Source: Romanomermis culicivorax (lineage: Eukaryota; Nematoda; Enoplea; Mermithida; Mermithidae). Taken from it: a DNA stretch of 64,000 nt. The stretch covers positions 1 through 64,000 of the forward strand of contig CAWUHX010000336.1 in NCBI GenBank assembly GCA_963922205.1. Direction: 5' to 3'. This document shows positions 11,801-23,800 of this stretch, piece by piece (position 1 is the stretch's first letter; each line of letters opens with the position of its first letter). The position numbers were made by a program, and so were the translations under genes. The notes below the pieces were generated by a model that saw only the letters and a program-made list of their open reading frames with translations, had not been told where the DNA came from and did not search any database.

Positions 11801-14800
11801 GTTTAAAAAATGAACGTTTTTCGACAATTTTTTCAACAAAAAGTGGAAAAGAGGAACATGTTTTCACAATGTTTCGTCGAAAAATGTAAAGAAAAATTGA
11901 AATTTTCTGGCGATTTTTCCAACAAAAATGTCAAAAAATAACATTTTTAGATAACCTTGCGCGAAAAAAAATTTAAAATATGGGTATTTATTTTAATTTT
12001 TGGCAAAAAAAATTAAAACTGTTCATAATTTTGCAATTGAAAATAGCAAAAAATGAACGTTTTTCGAAAATTTTGCGGAAAAAAAGTGTAAAAAAACAAC
12101 GTTTCTCTTATCCTTTCTCGTCAAAAATGCGGAAAAATGAACATTTTTTCGTAATTTTTCAAACGAAAATTGTAAAAAATAAATTTTTTCGGCAATTTTT
12201 CCATGGAAAAATTTAAAAAATTAACGTTTTTTACATCATTTTCCGCCAAAGAACGCTAAAAAATAGAAAATTTCCTGAATCTTTCGAACGAAAATTCCAA
12301 AAAATTGATTTTTTTTTTCGCTCAAAAATGTTGAAAATAAAAAAAATCTTGACAATTTTCACAACAAAAATTTGAGGAAATGAACTTTTTTCAGCAATTT
12401 TCCTCAGAAAAAAACTTTAAAATGAAGGTTTTTATAGAATTTTTTCGGCGAAGAATACTAAAAAATGCTAATTTTCTATTAATTTTTCCAACGAAAATTG
12501 AAAAACGAAATAACAAAAACAAAATGCGTCGAACGAAATGGAAAAAGTAAAGAAAAAAAACGAAAGTTTTTTGCTAGATTTTTTAGCTGAAAAATAGCAT
12601 TTTTTCATAATTTTTCAAAACAAAATTTGAAAAATTGAACTTTTTTCGGCAATTTTTGCTGGAAGAAAGCTCAAAAAATGAAGATTTTTCGTAAAAAAAT
12701 GCCAAAAAATGCAAATTTTCCATCATTTTTCGCGGTAAAATTTCGAAAATTCAATGTGTTTCCGGAAATTTCTCCAAAAAAAATACTTAAAAGTGCAAGT
12801 TTTTGCTAAATTTTTAGGTGAAAAATGCTGAAAAATTGAACTTTTTTCGGCAATTTTTGCTGGAAGAAAGCTTAAAAAATTAAGATTTTTCGTAAAAAAA
12901 TGCCAAAAAATGCAAATTTTCCATCATTTTTCGCGGTAAAATTTCGAAAATTCAATGTTTTTCCGGAAATTTCTCCAAAAAAATACTTAAAAATGGAAGT
13001 TTCTGCTAAATTTTTAGCTAAAAAATGCTAAAAAATTCAGACAAAAATTTCAAAAAATAGGGATTTTTAGATAATTTTCCCCCAAAAAAAAGTTAAAAAA
13101 ATGAACGTTTTTCGACAAATTTTTCAACAAAAAGTGAAAAAGAGGAAAAATTTTTTGTCGAAAAATGTAAAAAAAATTCGAATTTGCTGACGATTTTTTT
13201 GTAACATTTTTAGCACAAAAATGTAAAAAAATTTTGATTTTTCCATAATGTTTCAAAAAATAATTTGGAAAATTGGACTTTTTCGACAATTTTTGCTGGA
13301 AGAAAGCTCAAAAAATTAAGATTTTTCGGAAAAAAAATGCCAAAAAATGCAAGTTTTCTATTATTTTTCGCGGTAAAATTTCGAAAATTCAATGTTTTTC
13401 CGGAAATTTCTCCAAAAAAATACTTGAAAATGGAAGTTTTTGCTAAATTTTTAGCTAAAATATGCTAAAAAATTCAAACAAAAATTTCAAAAAATAGAAA
13501 TTTTTAGATAATTTTTCCCAAAAAAAGTTTAAAAAATGAACGTTTTTCGACAATTTTTTCAAAAGTGAAAAAAAGGAACAATTTTTGTCGAAAAATGTAG
13601 AAAAAATTGGAATTTGCTGACGATTTTTTTGCAACTTTTTTAGCACTAAAATGTTAAAAAATTAGATTTTTTCATAATTTTTCAAAAAATAATTTGGAAA
13701 ATTGGACTTTTTCGACAATTTTTGCTGGAAGAAAGCTAAAAAAATTAAAATTTTCCGCCAAAAATGCTAAAAAATGAAAATTTTTCTATCATTTTTCTGG
13801 CTAAAATTTCGAAAATTCAACGTTTTTTAAGGAAATTTCTCCAAAAAAACTGAAAAATGAAGTTTTTGCTAAATTTTTAGCACAAAAAATCTAAAAAAAT
13901 TGCATTTTTTTCATAATTTTTCAAAACAAAATTTGAAAAATTGAACTTCTTGACAATTTTTGCTGGAAGACAGCTCAAAAAATCAAACTTTTTCCGCCAA
14001 AAATGCTAAAAAATGAAAATTTTTCCATCATTTTTCTGGCTAAAATTTCGAAAATTCAACGTTTTTTAAGGAAATTTCTCCAAAAGAAACTTAAAAATTG
14101 AATTTTTTCCTAAATTTTTAGCACAAAAAAGCTAAAAAATGGCATTTTTTCATAATTTTTCATAACAAAATTTCGGAAAATTGGACTTTTTTCGACAATT
14201 TTTCCCAGAAGAAAGCTCAAAAAATTAACATTTTCCGCCAAAAATGCTAAAAAAATGGAAATTTTTCCATCATTTTTCACGCTAAAATTTCGAAAACAAC
14301 ATTTTTCGGGAACTTCTCCAAAAAAAAAATTTTGTTTTCTGTAATTTTTCTCTCTAAAATTTCGAAAATTCAACGTTTTTCCAAAAAATTTTTCAGAAAA
14401 AGTTTTAAAAACGTATATTTTTCCTAAATTTTCTGCCCAAAAATACTAAAAAATTGAAAATTTCATAATTTTTATAAAAAAATCAACGGTTTTTTGCAAC
14501 TTTTCGTCAAAAGTGCCAAAATATGAACTTTTCCGAAAAATTTTCGATGAAAAATTTTCAAAAATCAATAATTTTTGTTCAAAAAAAGCTTAAAATGAAT
14601 ATTTTGTAACAATTTTTCCTCAAAAAAATTTTAAAACTTGAATTTTTTCCTGAATTTTTCACATTAAAATTTTTTAACATGTACATTTTTTCAAATTCTC
14701 CGCCTAAAATGGTGAAAAATGAAGAAAAAAATTTCATCATTCTTGAAACGAAAATTGCGAAAAATAAACGTTTTTTAACAATTGTTCTCAAAAAAAGTCT

Positions 14801-17800
14801 GGAAAATGCTAAAAAATTGAAAAAATTTCAAAACTTCCCAGATTAAAATTTCGAAAAATGAATTTTTTTTCGAAAATTTTTCCTCAAAAAGCTGTAGAAA
14901 ACGAACGTTATTTTAGAATTTTACGCAAAAAAACGCTAAAAAATGCAAATTTTTTCATAATTTTTCCATCAAAAATTGCAAAAAGCGAACAGTTTTTCGC
15001 TGGAAATTTCAAAAAAATTAACTTTTCTCGCCCAAAAATGATAAAAAATGAAAAATTTTGCGCAATTTTCTAGACGAAAATTTAAAAAAATTAACGTTTT
15101 TCGAAATTTTTCTCGGAAAAAAATTAAAAATGACCGTTTTTTTTTGTTAATTTTTCGCCAAAAAATGTCAACTTTTTAATAATTTTTCGAACGAAAATTG
15201 CAAAAAATTAAATTTTTTCAACAATTTTTCCCGAAAAAGCTTAAAGAATATGTTGTTTTTTTTAAATTTTCACAAAAAATAGAACTTTTTCCATAAATTT
15301 TCAAACTAAAATTTCGAAAATTGGAAGCTTTTCGATAATTTTTCCGCGTAAAAGTTTAAAAAAAAAAACGTTTTTTTAAACGCTTTTCCGCCAAAAATAC
15401 TAAAAAAACGAAAATTTCTTCACGATTTTTTGAAGATGACTCGAAAAAGTTTAGAAAATAGAATTTTTTTAGAATTTTCCAGCAAAAAATATGCTAGAAA
15501 ATGTAATTTTTCACACTTGAATTTTTAAGAATTAATTTTTTTCGACAGTTTTTCCCGAAAAAAAAAACTTTAAAAAATGAATGTTTTGTTTAATCTTTCG
15601 CTAAAAAATGGCATTTTTTCCATAAATTTTCGTAGTAAAATTTCGAAAATTCAACGTTTTTTGAAAGTTTTTGCCGAAAAAATGGATATTTTCCCAGAAT
15701 TTTCAAAATTTTTTTAAAAATTAAAATTTTTCCTTCGAAAAAATTTAAAAGGAAAAAATTTTTGAAATTTTTAAATTTAAACTTTTTTCTTATTAATTTT
15801 AAATTTTACACTTTTTCGCAGCAAAATAGAAATTTAGAAGCCGAATTGAATCGATTGAACGAAAAACGTGAACTGGATCGTTTAAATATACTCAACGAAT
15901 TAAAAGAAAGTAATATTTTCCTGAATTTTTTAATGAAAAAATTTTTTTTTTTAATTTTGACGATTTTTTAAATTTTTTTCAAAATTTTTAATTTATTTAG
16001 TTTTTTTCTCTAATGTTCTGAAATTTTCACGTTTTTTGAATTGAAAAATCTTTTTTTTATATTTTAATTTTATTACTTTTTTTCATTTTTTTGTAAACAT
16101 TTTTTTAGTGGTTTTGCTTCTTTTTCTAATTTTTTTTTTGAAATAATTAAAAAATTTTGAATGAAAATGAAAATTTTTTCTTAAATGTTTTGAAATTTTC
16201 TAAATGTTTTTTTTATTTTTTAATTTTTTTATTAATTTAATTTTTTTCATTTTTTTGTAAACATTTTTTTAGTGGTTTTGCTTCTTTTTCTAATTTTTGT
16301 TTGAAATAATTAAAAAATTTTGAATGAAAATGAAAATTTTTTCTTAAATGTTTCGAAATTTTCTTTATTTTTTCTTAATTTAATTTTTTTCTTATTTTTT
16401 AAATAAAAATTAAACTTTTTAAAAATTTTTTAATATTTTTCTAACTGAATAAAATGAAACTTTTTCTAAAATTTCTTAAATATTTTTATATGATTTTTTT
16501 TTAATTTTGTTTCAAAAATTTTTATTTTTTTTTGGTTTAAATTTTAATTTTTTAATTTTTTTCAATTTTCAGAATAAAAATAACCTTTTTTGAATTTAAA
16601 AAAAAAATTTTTTTTAACTGAAATTTTATTTCAACAATTTTTGAATATTTTTGCTTTAAATTTTAATTTTTTCCCATTTTTTGATAAAAATGAATTTTTT
16701 TCTAGAATTACTCAAATATTTTTAATATGATTTTTTTTATTTTGTTTCAACAATTTTGAAATTTTTTTGCTTTAAATTTTAATTTTTTCATTTTTTTCCA
16801 CTTTTTAAAATGAAAATGAAACTTTTTTGAATCAAAAAAAAAATTTAACTAAAATTTTATTTCAACTATTTTAAATTTTTTTCATTTCTCATAAATGATT
16901 TTTTTTTGATTTTGTTCCAACAATTTTTAATTTTTTTGGTTTAAATGTTAATTTTTTCATTTTTTTCTAATTTCTAAAATAATTATGAAACATTTTTGAA
17001 TTAAAAAAAATTGTTTCAATTGAAATTTTATTTCGACAATTTTTAAATTCTTTTTTTATTTTTCAGGTGTTAAATGATTTTTTCATTTTTTGTTTAAATA
17101 TTCTTTAACAGAATTTTAATATTTTTTAATGTTTTTGTTTTAAATTTTAACTTTTTTCAAATTTTTTTCTCATTTTTAAAATAAAAATGAAACTTTTTCT
17201 TGAATTCCTTAAATATTTTTTATATATATGATTTTTTTTTAATTTTGTTTCAACAATTTTCAAAAGTTTCCGCTTTAAATTTCAATTTTTTTCTGAAATA
17301 TTTTTCTATTTCATTTTTTTAAATGATTTTAAAATTTTTTTTAATTTAATTATTTTTAAATGGTTTTTTTAGTTTTTAAAAATATTTTTGCTTTAAATTT
17401 TAATTTTCTTCTTGGATATTTAAAAAAAATTTCCGAAATATAATTTAAAAATTGAAAAAAAATTTTTTCTCAAATATTTTAAAATTTTTAAAATTTTACA
17501 AAATTCTAATTTTTCAAGGCGACGAGTATTCTAAATCTTTATTAGAAAAGTTATTAGCCGAACAAGAAGAATGTAAGAAGAAATTTTCCGACGAACAAGC
17601 TCTCTATATAAGGTTAATTAGTAGTATTAATTAGCCGGTTTCATAATTAATTAAATTTTAGGCAAAATGAAGAAAATTTCCTCAAATTAAAATTACAAGA
17701 TTACGATAATTTGCGGAAAAGAGACATCGAAAGTAAGGAATTTTTGCATATAAAATTCAAATTTAAAAAAAAAATCGAAAAATTAAATTCCACAAAATAA

Positions 17801-20800
17801 AAAAAAAATAAAAGAAAACTGAAAGAAATTTAAAAAAAACGGAAGAAAATGAGAAAACATAAAAAAATAAGAATAAAAAACAATAAAACAGAAAAAAATC
17901 ACAAGAAACAAGAACGCATAGAAAATCAGAAAAAAAGAAAAAGCTGTGACACAAAAAAACAAGGAAACAGAAAAAATCAGGAGGAAAGAAAAAGAAACCA
18001 GAAAAAATCTGAAAAAAACAAAAAAAAACAGAAAACAGAAAAAATCATAAAAAACAAGAAAGAGAAAAAGTAGAAAGTAAAATCGAAAAAACTGAAAAAT
18101 TCAGGAAAAAAAGCAAGCAGAATAAATAAAAAACAACAAAATAGGAAAAAACGGAAAAAACAAAAAAATAGAAAAAAGCAAAATAACAGATAAAATAAAA
18201 TAAATAAAAAAACATCAACGAAAGAAAAAAAACAAGAAAACAGAGAAAAATCAGGAGAAAAGAAAACAGAAAAAATAAAGAAAACAAGAAAACAGAAAAT
18301 CATAAAAACAAGAATGCAGAAAGAAAAATGCAATAAAACAAAAAACACAATAGAACAAGAAAAAACAAGGGAACAAGAAATCATGAAAATAAAAAAATAA
18401 ATAAAGAATCCAATAAAGCAGAAAAAATATAAAAAAACAGAAAAAATTATAAAAAAAACATGAACACAAAAAAAATCAGAAAGTCGACAAACAGAAAACT
18501 CAGAAAAAAACAAGAAAACAGGAAAAAATTGAAAAAAAAACATAAAAAATCAGCAAGAAAAAATAAAGAGAAAATAACAAGAAAACAGCAAAAATCAGAA
18601 AAAGGCAAAAGAAAACAGAAAAATCCCAAAAAAAGAAAGTGAAAGTCAGGAGAAGAACAAAAAATAAAAAAAAAACAAGAAAATATAAAAAATCTGAAAG
18701 AAACAAAAAACAGAAAAGCTAGAAAACTGAAAAATCAGAAAAAAAGCAGCAAAACAGAAAAGTTTCGAAAAACTGAAAAAAAAACAACCAAAACAGAGAA
18801 AATCAGGAAAAAACAAGAAAACAGAAGAAAGTAGAAAAAATCAGCTAAAACAGAAAAAAACCATGAAAAATAAAAAAACTGAAAACAAAGAAAAGAGAAA
18901 AAACAGACAGATAAAAAAACAAAAGAACATAAAAAATCAGAAAAAGACCGCGAAACATGAAGAACCAGAAAAATCACAAAAGAGAAAAAAATAGGAAAAA
19001 ATTAAAAAAAAAACAAGAAAACAGAGAAAAAACAGAAAAAACAACAACAAACCATAAAAATCAGAAAACAACAGGAAAACAGGTAAAAATTGAAAAAAAA
19101 AACAAGAAAGCAGAGGAAAACACAAAAAAATAAGAAAACAGGACAAAAAACAATGTGAACATTTTCTTCTTTTTTTTGTTTTTTTATTTCTTTTTTTCTT
19201 TTTCTTTTTCTAATTTTTTTAGAGGCTATGCAGGATCAAATTCGTCAAATTTGCGATTTAGATTATTTGCAACGGATAAACGAAGATAAACGACGCGAAA
19301 TTCTACGAAAAATTATTAAATGGTTGGCTATTTTTTGGAAAAAATTTTTTTTTGTTTTTTTCACTTTTTTCTTTTCTTTCCTTTCTCCACTTTTTCTTTT
19401 TTATCACTTTTTTCTTCCGTTCATTTTTTTCTCTTTTTTTTTGTTTTTCCTTTCTTTCAGCCCATTTTTCTCTTCTTTTTTTCTTTTTTGCCTCTATCTC
19501 ACTTTTTTTCGTCTCCTTCACTTTTTCGTTTTTTTTCTGTTTTTTTTGCTTTTTCTCTTTATCCCCTCTTTCTTTTTCACTTTTTTTATTTTTCATTTTC
19601 TTTTTTTCTTCATTTTCTTGTTTTCCACTTTTTTTTCTCTTTTCTTTTTTCTTTCCTTCACTTTTAATTCTTTTTTCTCTTCTTTTCTTTTTTTCTTTCA
19701 TTTTTCCTTCGCTTTTTTTCTCTCTCTCTTTTGTTTTTTCTCTTTTCTTTTTTTTTGTTTTTTCTTTTACTGACTTTTTCCCCTTTCCTCTTTCTTGCCT
19801 TTATCTCACTTTTTCTTTCTTATCTCGTTTTTTTCCTTCTTTTTTTGTGTTTTTTCTCTTTTTCTCTCCTTCTTTTTTCTTTTCTTCACTTTTTCTCTTT
19901 TTTTCTTTTATTTTGTTTCTCTTTCTTTTTTCACTTTTTCCTCTTTTTTCGTCTTTTCCTTTTTTTTCTTCTTATCAAACTTTCCCTTTTTTCTTTCTTC
20001 TTTGCTTTACTTTTTTCTCTTTCCACTTTAGTCATTTGGTTTATTTTTTTCTTTCTCCTACTTTTTCCTTTTTTTCTCTTTGGTTATTTCTTTGTTTTTT
20101 CTCTTTTTCTTTCCTTCACGTTTTTCTTTTTCCACTTTTTTCATTTTGCTTATGTTTTTCCTTCCTTTATTTTTTCATTTTTTTTTCGCTTTTTTTTTTG
20201 TTTTTTCTCTTTTTCTTCTTTTTTTCTCTTTTATTTTGTACACTTTTTCTTTTATTTCTTTTTTTCTTTCTTTTATGTTCTCTTGCATTCACGTTTTTCT
20301 TTTCTATATCTTTTTTGGTTTTTTTGCTTTTTTTCTTTGTTTTCATTTCTCTTTTTTCCCTTTTCTCTCACTTTTACTTTTTCTTTTTCTACTTTTTTCT
20401 TTCCTTCGCATTTTTGATTGTCCACTTTTTTCATTTTGTTTCTTTTTTACTTTCTTGTACTTTTTTCTCTTATCTTTTTTTATGGTTTTTTTGCCTTACG
20501 TTTTCTTCTCTTTTTTAACTTTTTGGTTTTTTCTCTTTTTTTCTTCGTTTTTACTTTTTCTCTTTTTTCTTTTTTTGTTTTTTTTCCTCTACGTTTTCTT
20601 CTTTTTTATATTTTTTCGTTTTTTTCTTGTTTCTTTTTTCTATTTTTTCGTTTTCTCTTTTCTCCACTATTTTCTTTTTTTCTTCCCTTCACTTTTTTCC
20701 TGTTCTACCTTTTTTCACTTTTTTTTGTCTTTTTGGTTTTTTTCCACTCTTCCCTCTTTTTCTTTTTTTCTTTTTTCTTTCTTTTCTCATTCCTTCACTT

Positions 20801-23800
20801 TTTCTTCTGTTTTCTCTTTTTTTCACTTTTTTTATTTTTTCACTTTCCTTTTTTTCTTTTTTTTCTCTTTTCTAATTTTTTCACTCTGTTTTTTCTTTCT
20901 TTCACTTTTTCCTCATTTTTTCTTTTTTTCTCTTTTTCATTTTTTTATTTTTCATTTTTTCACTTTGTTTCTTTCACTTTTTTCTCTTCTCTCTTTTTTC
21001 TCATTTTTTCCAATTTTGAATTTTCCTTCAATATCCTTTTTTTCCCTTTTCGCTTTTCGTCAATTTTTTCTGTTTTTTTCTCTGTTTTTTCTTACTTTTT
21101 TCTTTTTTTCACTTTTTTCACTTTTTCTTTTTTTCTCTTTTTTCACTTTTTTTATTTTTTCACTTTCCTTTTTTTCTTTTTTTTCTCTTTTCTATTTTTT
21201 TCACTCTGTTTTTTCTTTCTCTTTTTCTTTATTTTTTTCTCTTTTTCATTTCTTTTTTTCTTTTTCCACTTTTTCTTTTTTCTTTTTTTCTTCCTTTCAC
21301 TTTTTTCCTGTTCTACTTTTTTTCACTTTTTTTGTCTTTTTGTTTTTTCACTCTTCCCCTTTTTTTTCTTTTTTCCTTTTTTTCTTCCTTTGCTCATTCC
21401 TTCACTTTTTCTTCTGTTTTCTCTTTTTTTCACTTTTTTTATTTTTTCACAAAAAAAGAAACAAAGTGAAAAAAAGAAAAGTAAAAAAATGAAGAAATGA
21501 AAAAGAGAAAGAAAGAAAAAACAGAGTGAAAAAAATTAGAAAAGATAAAAAAAGAAAAAAGGCAAGTGAAAAAATTAGAAAAAGAAAAAATAAAAAAAGT
21601 GAAAAAAGAGAAAACAGAAGAAAAAGTGTAGGAATGAGAAAAGGAAGAAAAAAAGAAAAAAGAAAAAGTGCAAAAAGAAAAAAAGAAATGAAAAAGAGAA
21701 AAAAAGAAAAAAATAAGGAAAAAGTGAAAGAAAAAACAGAGTGAAAAAATAGAAAAGAGAAAAAAAAGAAAAAAGGAAAGTGAAAAAATAAAAAAAAGTG
21801 AAAAAAAGAAAAAGCGAAAAAAAGTGAAAAAAATAAAAAAGTTAGAAAAAACAGAAAAAATTGAAGGAAAGCGAAAAGGGAAAAGAAGGAAATTGAGGGA
21901 AAATTCAAAATTGGAAAAAATGAGGAAAAAGACAGAAGAGAAAAAAGTGAAAGAAACTTTCCTTTTTTCTTTTTTTCTCTTTTCTACTTTTTTCACTCTG
22001 TTTTTTCTTTCTTTCACTTTTTTCCTTATTTTTTTCTTTTTTTCTCTTTTTCATTTCTTCATTTTTTTACTTTTCTTTTTTTTCACTTTGTTTCTTTTTC
22101 TGTTTTTTCTTACTTTTTTATTTTTTTCACTTTTTCTTTTTTTCTCTTTTCTATTTTTTTTCGCTTTTTTCTCTTTTTTCACTTTTTTCAAGCGAAAAAA
22201 AAGAAAACGAAAATTTGGAAGAAATTTTAAAAGTAAAACAACAACAAATGAACGATTTATTGAAAAATTTATCTTCGGACGAACAAATGCAAAAACGGGC
22301 TTTATTAATTTTAATGCAAAGGAAAGACGAACGGATGACCACTATTCAAAATCAGGTGATGAAATTTTTTTAAATTTGCATATTTTTTATGCAAATTAGT
22401 CCCAAAAATAATTTTTAAAAATTTGCATAATTTTTATGCAAATTAGTTTAAGAAATTTTTTTTGAAAATTATTTTTTAATTGAAAAAAAGCTTTTTTTTC
22501 TGAAGAAAAAACTTAAAAATTTACACTTTTTTTCATCAATAAGCACCCAGATTTACTCAATTTTGACTCTAAAATCTTAATTTTTTGGTTAAAGGAGTTC
22601 ATATATGTGAAATTTGCATAGTTTTTATTCAAATTAGTTTCAAAAATTTTAATTAGAATTTCAAATTCTTCCAATTTTTTTGGTCATTTTGTGTGGAAAA
22701 ATTGATTTTTTTTTCTTAAAAAAACTTGAAAATTTACACTTTTTTTCATCAAAAAGCACTCAGATTTACTCTAAAATCTTTTTTTTTTGGTTAAAAAATT
22801 CATATACGTGGAAATTTGCATAATTTTTATGCAAATTAATGTTTCCGGAATTTTTGGCCATTCTTTGTCGAAAAGTTGAAATTCTTGTTTTTTTGTTTTT
22901 TTTCCCTGTTTTTTCTGATTTTTTTTTTGTTTTCTTCCTCTTTCAGATTTTTTCCGTTTCTTTATGTTTTCTCTTTCTTTTTTTTTCATTTGTCTTTCTG
23001 TTTTTTAATATTTTATGATTTTCTCTCTTTTGTTTTTTCCGATTTTTTTCTGTTTGTTTTCCGATTTTTTTTATTTGTTTTCTGATTTTTTCGGTTTTCT
23101 TGTTTTTTTCTGATTTTTTTTGTTTTTTTTTCTGTTTCTTTGTTTTTTCGATTTTTTTCTGTTCATTTTCTGTTTTTTTTTTATTTTCTTGTTTTTCCTG
23201 TCTGATTCCTTCTTTTTTTATTTTTTGTGTTTTTTTTTGTTTTTCCGATTTTTATGTTTTCTATTTTTTTTTGTTATTTCTATTCTTTTTCCTGTTTTCC
23301 TCTGATTTTTTCTGTTTCATTGTTTTCTTTTTCACATTTCTTCTTTTTTCCTGTCTTTTCTATTTTCTTGTTTTTTCTTTTTGTTTCTATGCTTTTTCTG
23401 ATTTTTTCTGTTTTCTCGCTTTTAGGATTTTCTCTGTTTTTTTTCATTTTCTGCGTTTTTTTGTTTTTTTTTCAGATTTTTTTTCTCTTTGCTCGTTTGT
23501 TTTATTTTTTCTGTTCTCGTGTTTTTCCTGATGTTTTCTGTTTTCTTGTTTTGTTCTTTTTTCTGTTTCCTTGTGTTTTTTTTATGTTTTTTTCTGTTTT
23601 CTTATTTTTTTCCAATTTTTTCTGTTTATTTTCTTGTTTTTTTCAGTTTTTTTTTCTTTCAATTTTTTGTTGTTGTTTGAGATGTATCCTGTTTCTAGTT
23701 TTCTTTTTTTTATTTTTCTGTTTTCTTGTTTTTTGTGATTTTCTGATTTTTTCTGTTTTCTTGTAATTTTCTGATTTTATCTGTTTTCGTGTTTGTTCCT

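Larger units (their letters stand above)
9752..15821. repeat. LRSAM1 intron c: tandem family with exon-c fragments
   Basis: Six kilobases of a ~60 bp theme 'aaaaatgaacgtttttcgacaatttttcccc' and variants. A longer unit with 'tttttgctggaagaaagct' recurs near 10040, 10285, 10522, 12650, 12855, 13290, 13716 and 13955. A 430-bp block (13045-13480) is repeated directly after itself and also resembles 9800-10050. Fragments of exon c are embedded at 11641-11725 and 12505-12590. The array loses regularity after 14.4 kb. No extra exon seen. Confidence 0.82.

Noticed and set aside
17977..18706. Minus-strand Phe-rich frames resembling membrane proteins
   Set aside because: Reverse complement of an A/G-rich intron tract; composition artefact.
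19352..21500. Open frames of 388, 470 and 360 codons rich in Phe/Ser/Leu
   Set aside because: The tract is almost all T and C, so stop codons, which need A, cannot occur. All three frames are open in places, there is no codon structure, and it lies inside an LRSAM1 intron.
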